This document shows positions 24,600 to 35,438 of a stretch of DNA of 64,000 nucleotides, piece by piece; position 1 is the first letter of the stretch; each line of letters begins with the position of its first letter. The stretch lies in NCBI GenBank assembly GCA_963575745.1, contig CAUYUJ010007213.1, positions 146,706-210,705 on the forward strand, read 5' to 3'. The notes beneath the pieces are model-generated. The model saw nothing but the letters and a program-made list of their open reading frames with translations, was not told the DNA's origin and searched no databases. Source of the stretch: Prorocentrum cordatum (taxonomy: Eukaryota; Sar; Dinophyceae; Prorocentrales; Prorocentraceae). The position numbers and the translations under genes are program-made.

Positions 24600-25185
24600 C
24601 GACTGAAGGCTCAGTTTTAATCCAAAATATCGGGCGAGAGCTTGGGGGGGCGCAGGCTGGAGGAGGGAGGGGGGTGCAAGCTGGAGGAGGACGAGGAGGG
24701 GAAGGGGAAGGACAGCTAGGACGGAGGTGGCGGGGGGATGCGGCCTGGAGGAGGACGTGGAGGGAGGAGGGAGGAGGGAGGAGGGAGGAGGGAGGAGGGA
24801 GGAGGGACGACGACGACGACGACTGCTGACGACAGACGACAGACTTGACGACGACGACGCCCGACGACGACTGCTGACGACAGACGACAGACGCGACGAC
24901 GACGACGGCAGCGACGACGACGAGGACGGACGACGACGATGATGATGACCCAGCGCGCGCACACTTATTGCAAACTGCGGCTTCGCAACCGCGTGCTCTC
25001 CTATTATACGCAACCGCAACTGCGTCTTCGCAACCGCAACCCCGCAACTGCGGGCTATCCTACACCGCAACCGCAACACCGCAACTGCGGGCTATCCTAC
25101 ACTGGGATGCACTACGCAGGCAGCAGGCGCCCAGTAATTAGTACCGAGCTCTGTTCCGCAACTGCGGCTCCTCGGTCTTGCCGTA
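24600..25185. other. Intergenic: GGA and GAC repeats, tag-rich block
   Basis: 24,650-24,950 is a GGAGGGA microsatellite passing into GAC repeats. 24,960-25,100 is dense in the cluster 1 tag and in a simpler CGCAAC repeat, including two copies of a block with CCGCAACTGCGGGCTATCC. Read from the minus strand, a GTGAGT lies at 25,190-25,185, and TACTAATTAC near 25,140 resembles a branch site. A 3' intron is possible but no following exon is evident. Confidence 0.5.
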
Positions 25186-25186
25186 C

Positions 25187-27012
25187 TCACCGCTCGTCCG
25201 CAACTGCGGCAGATCGCGCCTCTTCGTGCTTCCGCTTGCTCGCCCGACTTGCGCGTCCGTGGCCGACGAAGACGATGTTTTGGTGGATGCCCTCGCACCA
25301 GTGCGTGCTGAAGGTCTTCTCGTTGAGCTCCTTCTGAATGACCTTGCCGATTGGGGGCAGCGCTGCCAAGCCGAGCTTTTCTCTGACTCCGCTACTGCGG
25401 TCAGGGTCATCCTCCCACTTGGGCATGTTCTTCGCTGGGACCCAGCGCCGAGAGATGATGGAGTCGCTTGTTCGATGCATCCAATCAGGGAGCCACTGGG
25501 GATCGTTCTTCGACGGCCTCCCTGCAGAATCCGCGCTGTAGTCCGCAATGCGCACGTCGCACGGGCCAATGGGGAGGACGTAATTCGGATGCATGACGCG
25601 TGTGCCCTTCACAATGCCTCCGAACAGGGCGGGTCCAGCCCTGAACACCACCCCCACCGGGCAGGTGTAGCTGGCTCCGCAACTGCGGCCCAATGCTGCG
25701 AGCTGCTCAGGCGGGATGTCAAACAGGCCGCACAAGAACCGCACATCATTTTTATGGATGGCAGCAACCGCGTCCTTGAAGAAACCTGGATGCCACGCTT
25801 GTTGTTCTGTTTGCGTGATCTTGTGTTGGAGACGTTCGGTGACTGCGTGTCTGGACACGACGGCAAAACGGATCACCGCGGCAGGATTCATGTCGGAGCC
25901 CTTCAGGCGAAAGCGCAGGATCGTGACGGCGTGGGTGGCCCCAACAACATGACCCGCAACTGCGGTCTCTGCGATGAAGTGCGGGCGCACGAGCACCACG
26001 CCCGTGTCTCTGAACAGGCCAACCGTCGTCCAGTAAGGCTCCGCGGTGTTGTTTTTCAAAGTGACAGCGTCTTCGACGGCAGTCCTTAGTCCAACGGGAA
26101 CGTCGTAGCTGCAAGCGCCTTCGACGTTCCCCGTGCGGAACAGCTCGGGGTCCCATACGACGAAGACGACCGCCGCAGTTTGGTGCAAGAGGCACCTGAA
26201 GACATCTTCCTTTGTTGCCACCTTCGTGATGACCACCACGTTGAACACCAAAGCGATGGTGGACGGAACCCGATTGCCGTCTGCTGTACGAAGGAATCCT
26301 TCGTTCCACTTGGGGTGTTCCCCAAAGTATTTTATCCCTGGAGGGGACCTGGTCCGCTGCTTCTTTCGCGGTGCTCCCGCATCTTCCCGCAACTGCGGTT
26401 CCGACGGAGGCCCCGCGCGACCCCGCGACTGCGGTTCTGACAGCGGCGAGTCTTCCGTGGGAGGCGGCCTTTTCCTCGGCCGCGAATCGGCCGAGGCGGT
26501 TGTCTCGGCGGCTTTCTCCTGGGAGGCGGCCTCGTCTTCGGGGTGGGCGCCTCGGTTGGACTCGGCTGCGAGCAGCACGGCCGAGGGCGCGCTGCTCCCA
26601 GATGAGCCGCGCGCGGCACCTGGCTCGCCGGCCACCCCCGCAACTGCGGTCTCGGTGGCGGCTCCCGTCACTGCTGGTTGGTCCTGCTGCTTCGTCGGCG
26701 TCTGCGCCCGAGGCCCCCATTTTGCCTTGGGGTCAAGTGCGCCCTGCGCAACTGCGCCTCTTCGCGCCTCCCACCAGCAGAGCTCCCACTCGCAGCGCTT
26801 ATCGGCGGCGGCGGCCGATATTCCCGCGAGGAGCTAGACGACTGCGGGGAGGCCTCGCGCGGCGGTCGCTCGGGGCTTCCGATACTGCGGTCCCCCGTCG
26901 GCTCCGCGACTGCGGCATCCGCGGCAGCCCCTTGCGCGCCGAGCCTTTCCCGCAGTTGCTGCTTCAGCTCGGCGAACCGCTTGTCGACCTCGGCTTTGCG
27001 AGCTGGGTCCAT
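25187..27012 (-). CDS. Nuclease-like cluster 1 protein of unknown function (one frame break)
   Basis: Starts at ATG 27,012 in a good context (MDPARKAEVDKRFAELKQQL, a short coiled coil), then a Ser/Pro/Arg-rich linker. A -1 step near 26,750 leads to a long frame ending in TGA at 25,187. The folded part has STIALVFNVVVITKVATKED, YWTTVGLFRDTGVVLVRPHF, MNPAAVIRFAVVSRHAV and NDVRFLCGLFDIPPEQL. The last segment lines up with VRMGDFNMCMFQ of the EEP gene at 13.4-15.5 kb, so a diverged EEP-like fold is possible; the catalytic Asp-Asn is not kept. I remember a matching multi-copy dinoflagellate family without annotation. Tags read AVAG, RSCG and AVAD. Confidence 0.65.
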
Positions 27013-27677
27013 GGCGTGGCCGCGCGCGGCCCCCGTCCGACGGGGGAACTGCGGCCGGCTTGGGAGAGGAACGGCAACGAGGGAGACGGCGGGGACGAGG
27101 ACGAGGAAGGCGAAGAGGAGGATGGAGAGGACGCGACGGAAGAGGATGGCGCGAAGAGCTCAGACGAGGGCGAAAGGAGCAAGGGGACTGCGACGAGGAT
27201 GACGGGGCAGAAACGGAGGAGGAGGAATCAACAAAGTCCGCAACTGCGGCCCTCGGGGGGGACTGCGACTAGGACGACGGGAAATGACTCGGCCAACGGA
27301 GGCGGGCTACGGCCAACGGAAGGAACTGCGACGAGGAGGAAAGGCGGAGGGAGGAGACTGCGACGAGGACGACGGGGAAGGGGATACGAGGACGACGAAC
27401 AACTGCGGATCCATCTGATTAAGTACCTGTCTCCGCAACTGCGGCCGCGCTACTTAACGTCACGAGTGCTTCAACGGAGGTGATGCGCGCCCGAAGCACC
27501 TAATTACAGCGGTCAGTCGTGGGAGCGCCGCAACTGCGGCCAAGCTGTATGAAGTCGCTAGAAGGCAGCGCCGCAACAGCGGCCGAAAGCGCGCATAGTG
27601 AGTCAAACGAGCGCGGCGTCACGCGATCGGTCCCCGCAACTGCGGTTCCATGGCTGCGCAATCCCGCAACTGCGGTG

Positions 27678-28843
27678 TCAAGGCTGCGCGGACCACCGCG
27701 GTTGCAGATGCGCCCCCTTGCTCGCGTCGAACCGCCCAGGATTCGGATGGGCGTGCAGCATCTTCCAGAACGTGAACGTTCCGTGGCCATCGCTCTTGCC
27801 GAGACCTGCCCTCGGGCCCCGCACGGGATGCGAGTGCGGCTCCACCTCTTACGTGTTGAACTTCGGGCTAGACCAGGATGGGTGGACGCGAATGCCCGAG
27901 CCGTCGTCGCGGATGAGGACGAAATCCCACTGGGGCAGAGGGATTCTTTGCGCATGTCCTCTGTCCACCCCTTTCGTGTGCCTCATGTTGTCGAGACTGC
28001 TAGGGCACGGGCGGCACTCGCAGCGGACCAACCCGCGACTGCGGTCATTGTCAGGGCCGCACACGACGCGCAGCATTGTAGGTCCATCCATCTGCGCGAC
28101 CATCTCCAGCCAAGACCACGGCACTTTGACAGTGTGGTCCCAGTCCCAATCCCTGTTGTCCTGCGCCTTCCCCTTTGCGTGGTACTTAAGGATCTTCGAA
28201 ATTTCCTCCGCAACTGCGGTACCTCCGAAGACGGGCGTGCGGCTGCCGAAAGGGTTTTCTCGGTCTTCGTACTCGTCTCGGAACCACTTCAAGGCCGCGT
28301 TGTGCTGCTTATACTTGCCGTTCCAGTTCGCCCTGAAGTTCTCGAAGAATTCCAACTTGAAAATTGGCAGCGGCTCATTGCGCACAATTTGAAACAGCGC
28401 AACTGCGCCTTGTTCTTCGCGCCCTGGGGGAAGCAGGGGACCGCCTCCTTTGCCCGCCGCTGTTGCGGCCGCGGGCTCCGCGGCAGGAGAACCTGCCGAG
28501 GCACTCGAGCGGCCACCTTCCATGCATTCCACCAGCCACCCTCGTCGTCCCACCAGCGGGCGCCCTCCATTCCCCAACCCTCGCATCCGTTGCCGCCCCA
28601 TCCGCCGCCCTCCCATCCGCGACTGCGGTCTCTTCCGTCGCCGCCATCCTGCGCTTTTCCTCTCCATCCGCCAAGAGAATCTCCGCCGCCCCAGCCGCCA
28701 CTGCGGTCACCTCCGCCGCCGTATCCGCCACTGCGGCCGCCCCAACCCCCACTTGATCCCCAACCGCCGCCGCTGCTCTTTGAAGAATCCGCAACTGCGG
28801 CCCGTGTTTCCTCTTCCGCTTTGTCATCCCACCCTGCACGCAT
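27678..28843 (-). CDS. Gly/Trp-rich protein with WLxxVA domain (one frame break, one in-frame TAA)
   Basis: This is the first gene of cluster 1 in coding order. From ATG 28,843 (MRAGWDDKAEE) come about 90 residues rich in Gly-Gly-Trp and Gly-Asp-Arg-Ser, like RGG-type RNA-binding tails. A -1 step near 28,520 leads to FKLEFFENFRANWNGKYKQH, PWSWLEMVAQMDGP, LVRCECRPCP and QWDFVLIRDDGSGIRVHP. A TAA at 27,849 interrupts the frame. It then continues with KSDGHGTFTFWKMLHAHP to a TGA at 27,678. The WLxxVA and DGSGIRVHP blocks resemble parts of the cluster 2 protein at 50,356-51,462. I remember an unannotated dinoflagellate family with this core. Function is unknown. Confidence 0.6.
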
Positions 28844-29139
28844 CTCTGCCCCGACTGCCGGCCGCGGAGGCGGGCGCGAGCCCGCCCAACCGCCGTGAAA
28901 CCTTCCGTCGGCGCGGGCTTGAGCCGAACGTGCATGGAGGAGGAGGATGAGGAGGAGGAGGGTGAATGTGAGGAGGATGATGCGTTCCTGGGAGGTGTGC
29001 CTTCGCGTGCAACACAAGAGCCCTGAGAATTCCTGAGGCCCCTCCAACAGCCAAGGACGCGGATGACAAGAAAGTCGAGAAGATTGGGAACCGTTTGAGG
29101 ATTAAGAGGCGTGCGACGAAAGGGATGATGATGACGAAG

Positions 29140-29490
29140 AGGAAGATCAGTGAAGGGGAGGAGCGGACAGGAATTATGGAGGAGTGATAGCAGAGGAGGA
29201 AGAGGGGGAAGGGGGAGGAGGAGGAGGAGGAGGAGGAGGGAGAGGAAAAGGGGGAGGAGGAGGAGGAGGAAGAAGGTGAGGAGGAGGAGGAGGAGGAGGA
29301 GGAGGAGGAAGAGGAGGAGGAGGAGGAGGAGGAGGAAGAGGAGGAGGACGACGACGACGAGGAGGAGGAGGAGGAGGAGAGGGAGAAGGAGAACGGGGAC
29401 AGGAGGACAAGGACGGAGAAATATAACAAATGAGGGGGAGGAGGCGGAGGAGGAGGAGGACGAGTAGGAGAAGCAGGAAGAGGAGGAGGA
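29140..29490. repeat. GGA/GAG microsatellite
   Basis: Mostly uninterrupted GGA units with GAA and GAC interruptions. It yields poly-Glu, poly-Gly or poly-Arg frames on one strand and poly-Pro, poly-Leu or poly-Ser on the other. It lies between the last cluster 1 tag and the right-edge palindrome. Confidence 0.93.
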
Positions 29491-29642
29491 GAGGGGGGAG
29501 GAAGAGTGCGCGTGAGACGGGGAGAACGAGGTAATTAATTAGAGAGGGAACGGGGGAGGAGGGAGGACAAGGAAGAGCATACAGCGACGAGAAGAGGAGA
29601 AGGAACAGACGAAGGCTCCTGCTGATCGCATTTCCGCATCGG

Positions 29643-29670
29643 TCAAAGCAGTGCCGGGGCACTGCTTTGA
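29643..29670. repeat. Palindrome, right edge of cluster 1
   Basis: A 28-bp inverted repeat with arms TCAAAGCAGTGCC/GGCACTGCTTTGA, the same family as at 13.26 and 21.4 kb. A half-copy (GTTCAAAGCAACAGTT) follows at 29,684. No tag is found beyond it. Confidence 0.88.
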
Positions 29671-29699
29671 ACGACTGGTGATGTTCAAAGCAACAGTTC

Positions 29700-31030
29700 C
29701 CCCGGTTCAATCCCACTCTTTCAACTCAACTCAGCCATCACTTTTCCACTTTCACCCACCCACCTCACCCCCCCCACCACTGTCAACACACCATCCCACT
29801 ACACCAACGTTCCCTCCACTGCACACTCTACCAACCACCCACACCCACCGCATCCACCCCACTTGTGTTCCATCGTCGCCGTTATAAGGGCTATCGGATT
29901 ATGTGAGGGGGGAGGGGGGGAGGATGCTGAGGAGGGGGGGGCAAAGGGGCAGGACCAGTTCACAGGGGACAGGGAGGAGAGGGATGCAGGGAGGGAGAGG
30001 AAGAGGGCGAGGAGCGAGGACGGGGACGCGGAGGAGGGCGCCACGGGGCAGGTGGCAGGAGACGGTGCGCAGAAGAGGAGGGAGCGCAGGAGGAGCAGGA
30101 TGACGAGGCCGAGGGCGACGTCGACGACAGCGCCGCCGCCGCAACGACGCGAGACGCGCAGCTGCGACGCGAGACGCGCCAGGCCGCGCGAAGCGAGGCG
30201 AGGCGGCGGCGGCCGCGCGGGCGCGGGGGAAACCGGGCGCCACTCGGGGAGGGTAGCCACCGCAGACCTCCGCGGGGAGGAGCTCGGGACCCTCCCCCCC
30301 CCGCGGGGAGGAACTCGGGACCCCCCCCCTTCCGGAAAAACCGCCCAAAACGCCACCCCCAGTCATCCGATGATGCCTCCTCGATCCTTGAGCCTCGGGC
30401 GTGGACCATCAGGAGGCGCCAGCGAGCCCCCTCAGTGGTGACCCCCCCCCTTGGTGCTGCCCGAGGAAGGTGGCCCTGCGAAGCAGCCGAACCGACCGAA
30501 CAGAGGGCCCCTCTGCAGCCCACCGCGAAGGCGGCGGCAACACGGGGCGCCGCGAAGGACGACGACGTCGTCGTCGTCGGCGGCGGCGGCGGCAGCGCGG
30601 GGCGCCGCGAAGGACGAGGACGTCGTCGTCGACGACGCAGCCACCGCAGTGACGAGCGCGCCCGCCGTCGCGATGCGAGCCACGCGAGCTGCCAAGCCGC
30701 GCGAGCCGAGGCCTCTAGAAGCCGCACGCGTGTGCAGAAGCGGGAGCGGGCCCCCGCCCGAATACGCAGTGCACGCACATCCTGCTCGACGTCCCACCCT
30801 CGCGAGCCTACCCCGAGGAGTGCCCACCACACTGTGTGCGGTGGCGGTGGGCGAACATGGCTTCGTGGTCATGTCGCGTAAGAGTGACCCTAGGCAAGAG
30901 TGACCTCTGGTACGCGCCTTGACCGGGGGACGCGGGGTGGCCAAACCCGGGCGCGCACGTCGCTGCTAATTACCGCCTCGGAAGCTTCGCGTTCAACGGT
31001 TGGGGGGCCCCACTGGGTCTGCATCAAAGG
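29700..31030. other. GC-rich region, no gene seen
   Basis: CCCACC-rich sequence gives way to G-rich and then GGCG-rich DNA. Around 30,545 and 30,600 a segment with GGCGCCGCGAAGGACGA is duplicated. Frames are open in many registers at once and are Arg/Ala/Pro-rich, which argues against coding. Confidence 0.5.
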
Positions 31031-31035
31031 TCACT

Positions 31036-31218
31036 CCCCAGAGATCCGATGTCGTGATTTTTCAATACGGGGTCCCCGGCAGTCTCGACCCTTTCCCTGG
31101 GACCGGTTTTTCATCCTGAGCCGTTTTTTGACGGTCCCGGGGCCCGGCGAGGGCCCCCAAAGGCCAAAAACTTAGAAACATCTCCGTCCTGTTTTTTTCA
31201 ATACGTTGGATCCCTGGG
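31036..31218. mobile_element. MITE-1 copy (diverged)
   Basis: A diverged member of the CCAGACCCCC element described at 58,651. It shares GATGTCGTGATTTTTC, CCGGTTTTTCATCCTGAG and GGGCCCCCAAAGGCCAAAA. Both ends are degraded. Confidence 0.65.
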
Positions 31219-31732
31219 TCCAGCGAAAGGTCACTTCTACGTCTAGTCGATCATGTTCCTGTCCCCGAGGAGGCGCCGTCGGCAGCCCCGCACCCAACGG
31301 CCCGGGGACGTCAGCCTCTAACATGACTTTATTACCTTGTGGGAGACAAGTCTGTCTAGAAAGCATTTCGCAGCGCACGGTGCCAGCGCCATGGGCCAAA
31401 GGCGCCCGCGTCCGCAGCGCGAGGCCGACGACGGCGGCGGCGGCGGCGGCGACGTCGTCGACGGCGACGTCGACGTGCTGTGAGGGACGACGACGTCGAC
31501 GTGGACGACGGCGGCGCCGCCGCGACGAGCGCTTGACCGCCGTCGCGACTCAAGCAGCCGAGACGCGCGAGCCGGGGCGCTCTCTCCGGCAGCCCCCCGC
31601 GGCGGCGGGGGCCGCGCGGGGCCAGGCACGAGGCAGGTCCCGGGGAGGCGGGTCCTGGCGCCCCCGGGGTGGGCGCCTCCCCGGGGAGCGGCTCTTCACC
31701 ATCCTCGGCTATTTCCGAGCAGTCCCGCGACC

Positions 31733-31916
31733 CCAGACCCCCTCGAGTTATGAAAAAATCACGACGGGAGGTTTTTCATTATTTTTGGCCTTTGGGGGCC
31801 CTTACCGGCCCTCGGGACCGTCAAAAAACGACTCAGGACGAAAAACCGGTCCCGGGGAATGGGTCGAGACCTCGGGGGGTCGACGTCATGAAAAAATCAT
31901 GACGTCGGGGGTCTGG
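31733..31916. mobile_element. MITE-1 copy with intact ends
   Basis: 184 bp with perfect 10-bp terminal inverted repeats CCAGACCCCC/GGGGGTCTGG. Flanking tetramers are GACC and GACT, a near-direct repeat. It is in the same orientation as the 58,651 copy. Confidence 0.8.
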
Positions 31917-32524
31917 GACTGGGGGGAGCCCCGAGGGACAGATAAGAGTAACGGAAAACAGGGGTCCCGTTTCCCTCAGGACACGTGCCCCGTCATCCAC
32001 CGACGTGGTCTGCTGAATCCGCAGAAGGGGGGGGGCGGGAGGAGGGAGGGGGCAGGAGGAAGGAGGGAGGTGCGAGGACACCGCCCAACCGATGTGATCT
32101 GTTGAATCCGCGGCCCAAGGCGAAGGAAGGAGGGAGGAGGGAGGAGGGAGGAGGGAGGAGGGAGGACATCGCCCGACCGCTTCCCCGTGAGATGCCTTTG
32201 CCCGGGTCTACTTCTGATGGCCCCGGGGCCCGGGCACGGCCTCCTGTAGGGCTGCGCTCCAGGAGACGCCGCCGGTGGCAAGAAACCCATGTGGTCGGGG
32301 ACCTGGCTGTGCTGTCCAGTCCAGACTCCGACGCCGTGTTTTTCTCATCGCGACGACCCCCAGAGGTCTCGGCCAGGACGCTGTTCACCGAGCGCGTTCC
32401 ACGACCCTCAAACGGCCTGGATCCGCCGCGGGGGTCTCACGATCCATTGCGTATATGAACGCATGTGCTTTCTTGTGCGGATGTTTGCGAGCAGGCACTT
32501 CCTTTGCGAGTAGCGCAACGCGCC

Positions 32525-32874
32525 CGGTGAACAACGTCGACCCCAAAATGTCTCGGCCCACTCCCCGGGAACGGCTCTTCATCCCGAGTCGTGTTTCGAT
32601 GGTCCCAGGGTCCGGTGAGGGCTCCCAGGGGCCGAAAATAACAAAAAACCTCCCGTCGCGATTTTCTCACGACTCGAGCGGGTCTGGGTTCCCAGACCCC
32701 CGACGTCATGATTTTTTCATTACGCGACCCCCCGAGGTCCCGACCCATTCCCCGGGACCGGTTTTTCGTCCTGAGTCGTTTTTTGACGCTCCCGAGGCCC
32801 GGTGAGGGCCCCCAGAGGCCAAAAATGGCGAAGAACCTCCCGTCGTGATTTTTTCATAACTCGAGCGGGTCTGG
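32525..32874. mobile_element. Two abutting MITE-1 copies
   Basis: The element at 32,692-32,874 is complete and flanked by GTTC on both sides (32,688-32,691 and 32,875-32,878), a probable 4-bp target duplication. A second copy, cut at its left end, ends at 32,687 and shares the left GTTC. Both are in the opposite orientation to the 31,733 copy. Confidence 0.8.
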
Positions 32875-32999
32875 GTTCGTGGCAGCGGCGGCCGCGCGGG
32901 GGCGCTGTCCTCCTCCCCCAGCAGGTCGACGGGCACGGCGAAGGTGTGCGAGCCGCGGCGCGCCGGGACGCCAACGGCGCCTGGGCTCGCGCGGCAGGC

Positions 33000-33019
33000 G
33001 GCGACTTCGCGGCCACGGC

Positions 33020-33064
<45 letters not shown>

Positions 33065-33400
33065 CCTCCTCCCCTCCTCCTCCTCATCCTCTGCTGCTGC
33101 CGATGCTCCCTCCACTTCTGCCTCCGCTTCCTCCTGAATCTTCGGTCCGCCTCCCCCTCCTCCTCAAGGCCCTCCCAGTCCCCTACCCCTCCCCCTCCCC
33201 CGCCCCCAGTCCCCGTCCCCTCCCCGTACCCCGTCCCCGTCCCCGTCACAGTCCACCTGCACCGTCCCCGTACCCCGTCCCCCGTCCCCGTTCCCCCTCC
33301 TCCTCCTTCCTCCTCCTCATCCTCCGCCGCCGCCGCCGCCGCCGCCGCCCGCAGCCTGCCGCCGCCGCCGCCGCCGCCCCCTCCTCCTCGGGGAGCGGTG
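33000..33400. repeat. CGT, CCGTCC and CCG simple repeats
   Basis: CGT units at about 33,024-33,063, a CCCCGTCCCC-type repeat at 33,170-33,290 and CCG/GCC units at 33,325-33,380. Frames here are low-complexity and I do not call genes. Confidence 0.85.
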
Positions 33401-33647
33401 CTGCCGCCACGGGCCGCCGGCCCGGGCGCGTCCGGGGGCGTGCACGCCAGCCTCCTTCCGGCCCCCACCCGGGGCCCCCGGTTTTTTTGTGCTGGGCGGG
33501 GCGCGGCCGCCCCGGCCGCGGAGCCGGCCGCCCTCCGCGCGGCTCTGCGCGCGGCGCGCGGCCGGGCCGCTGGCAGCGCCCGGCCCGCCCAGGGGGCCGC
33601 CGGCGGGCGGTGGCGGCGCGGCCGCCCCGCCCTGCACGGGCGGCAGG

Positions 33648-33842
33648 CTCGGGTCGAAAGGGGGGGATAGCAAAGGGGGGGTTGGAGAATCAGCCCACGT
33701 ATAGCTGATTTTCCCGGCGCCTCCCGGCGCCGGAGGCGTCCATGCACCGAAGAATGGGCCCCTCGGCGGGGCCGAGAACAGCTGCACGCCGCAAATTTCG
33801 TACTCCCCCCTTTCCCAATCCCCCCCCTTTCGTCCGGCCCAA
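33648..33842. repeat. Dispersed ~195-bp repeat, copy 2
   Basis: Partner of 11,197-11,397, same orientation, similar along the whole length. It includes GATAGCAAAGGGGGGGTTGG, AGCTGATTTTCCCGGCGCCT and the CCCAATCCCCCC end. Confidence 0.75.
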
Positions 33843-34108
33843 CAGGCCCGCCGGCCGCCGGAGGCGCGCTCGCCGCGGGTGCTCCTCCCACCTGGGCCGT
33901 GCCCCCGCCGCCGTGGCCCGCGCGGGGCAGGCGGGCCACGCGGGGCCACGAGGCGGCGGGCGGCCTGGCCCGGAGGGGCGCGCGGAGGGCGGCAGGCGAG
34001 GCGGAGACCGAGGCGCCTCCTCGCGCGCGTCCAGCCGCGTCTCGGGGCCGTCGGCAGGCAGGTCTGCGGCATGAGCGCCGAGGAGCCCCGCCACGGAGGC
34101 GTGTTCAG

Positions 34109-34317
34109 AGGCAACTGCTGGGAGGTCCTCGTCGGAAGGATGAAGAGAATTGGGCCCCATTGGGGGGGGGCTGCTGCGCCAGATTCGGCCGCGGAGTAAG
34201 CGGGATACAGCCGGATAAAACGTGACGAAGCGGGATAGAGCTGCATTGAGCAGGATTGCGCCGCATTTCGCACCAGGACAAACTCAGAATTCTACTTCCC
34301 AGGAGTTGCATCCGAAG
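34109..34317. repeat. Dispersed repeat, copy 1 (partner at 41,842)
   Basis: It begins with GGCAACTGCTGGGAGGTCCT and includes GGGGGGCTGCTGCGCCAGAT and GATTCGGCCGCGGA. It then has GGGATA-type short repeats and ends with CCCAGGAGTTGCATCCGA. The partner at 41,842-42,212 carries the same blocks in the same order, with about 150 bp extra near its start. Confidence 0.7.
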
Positions 34318-35276
34318 AGGTAGAAGGCGGCCATGGGGTTTGTTCTCCATGGGCAGCGCTGGCAAAATCCCGAAACATGTTTGTTCTGTCCGCGGGGCCC
34401 CAGCTGCTTCGAGGCCCTGGCGGCCATCTGGGACAGAGCCCAGACAGCCGAGAAAGGACAGAGCGCCATCAGGCCAGTCCGCAGCGAATGACTGGCGCCG
34501 TGCACGCCACAGGGGCCAAAACGACCGTGGCCAAGACACGCGACAGGAGAGCGCAGGAAGGAACCAGCTGACAGGACAGAGCAGCCACGGTCGAGGCCGT
34601 GCCTCCGTGGCGCTCGGTCTGAGTCATCGGAATCCCCCGCCGCGCTGACAGGCGCAGAACAAGAATTCGAGGAGGCCCCAGCAGCGGCAGTAAGTCGCTG
34701 GACTTTGGACTGGACTCGCAGCTTCTCCTCTTCCTGACGCGACACGCTGGCGACCCTGGAATGGGCGGGATTGAGCGACGAGGAAGCAGAGCAGGGGGGG
34801 ACGGAGGAGTAGGGGCAGAATCGGGGCAAACGCCATCAAAAAGGACCTTAACTTTGTCCTTGCAATTCTGAAGGTGAATCCCTCTGAGAACGCGTTGCCA
34901 CTTCGAAACTTGCCGACTGCCCATCTTTTCCGCGCGCCTCCTTACATGCAAATCCGACTGCAAAGGCGAACCGGTGCAGACATGTGAAGAGCAAGGCGAA
35001 CACGTAGCCAGCATGGATAGGTCTGCACAGCTAGCTGACGGCAGCGAGACAGAACCTCTTTCCCGACAAATCCAGGCCCCATGTTCTTCCCCCGAACACT
35101 TCTGAGGAGGGGGTCTCGGGGGGGCGGGCAGGCGGAGGTCGGAACAGACATCGGCCTGCCCAGATGCCCGGAGGCAGCGTGCGCAGCGTCACGGTCCCCA
35201 AACCCACTCGAACGAACACCCCGACCGAGACGTCCGAACGGGTCTAGGCACGGGCGCGCACTCCACAGACCCCGCA

Positions 35277-35438
35277 GACTTGTTGAAGGGCAGGGAAGAG
35301 CGGGATTACATCCACGCCCAACTTGCTAAATGCATCGGCGAACTCTGTCTGCCTGTTCACGTCGCCCAGGAGCTGGCTATCAACGGGGTGAAGCAAGGCG
35401 GCTTCCTTGGCACCTCAATCGGCCAGGTGATTGCCTGA
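35277..35438 (+). CDS. Exon-like ORF fragment, unrecognised
   Basis: The frame reads DLLKGREERDYIHAQLAKCI and then VAQELAINGVKQGGFLGTSI before a TGA at 35,436. Composition is protein-like and not repeat-derived. There is no good ATG and I recognise no family. A longer plus-strand frame at 35,500-35,967 (with DRWAIQARDWAHESRKVSGL) is possible but weaker. The 34.3-36.0 kb stretch is otherwise without a gene I can defend. Confidence 0.25.
   Translation, partial: DLLKGREERDYIHAQLAKCIGELCLPVHVAQELAINGVKQGGFLGTSIGQVIA

Larger units (their letters stand above)
13388..28800. repeat. Cluster 1 short hairpin tag CCGCAACTGCGG, ~75 copies
   Basis: The 12-mer has 4-bp arms CCGC/GCGG and loop AACT. By eye I count about 75 copies between 13,388 and 28,800, about one per 200 bp, in genes and between them. 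Common variants change the first loop base (CACT, TACT, GACT); a few have AACA or AATT. Three copies (22,327, 26,746, 28,397) have both arms changed to GCGC/GCGC, so pairing is kept. All are in the same orientation on the plus strand; one poor opposite-strand match at 26,950 looks accidental. On the coding (minus) strand it reads Pro-Gln-Leu-Arg, Arg-Ser-Cys-Gly or Ala-Val-Ala, with no stop in any frame. I found no copy outside the cluster. Confidence 0.93.

Noticed and set aside
26945-26960. Reverse-orientation cluster 1 tag (CCGCAGTTGCTG)
   Set aside because: The right arm does not pair. It encodes part of a coiled coil (KQQLRERL), which explains it as ordinary coding sequence.
13388-28800. 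CRISPR-like array or bacterial REP/BIME repeats
   Set aside because: Spacing is irregular, copies lie inside ORFs, no cas-like genes exist, and the sequence context is eukaryotic.
13388-28800. Binding sites for a palindrome-recognising regulator
   Set aside because: About 75 copies in all reading frames within genes, all in one orientation of an asymmetric loop, do not fit operator sites.
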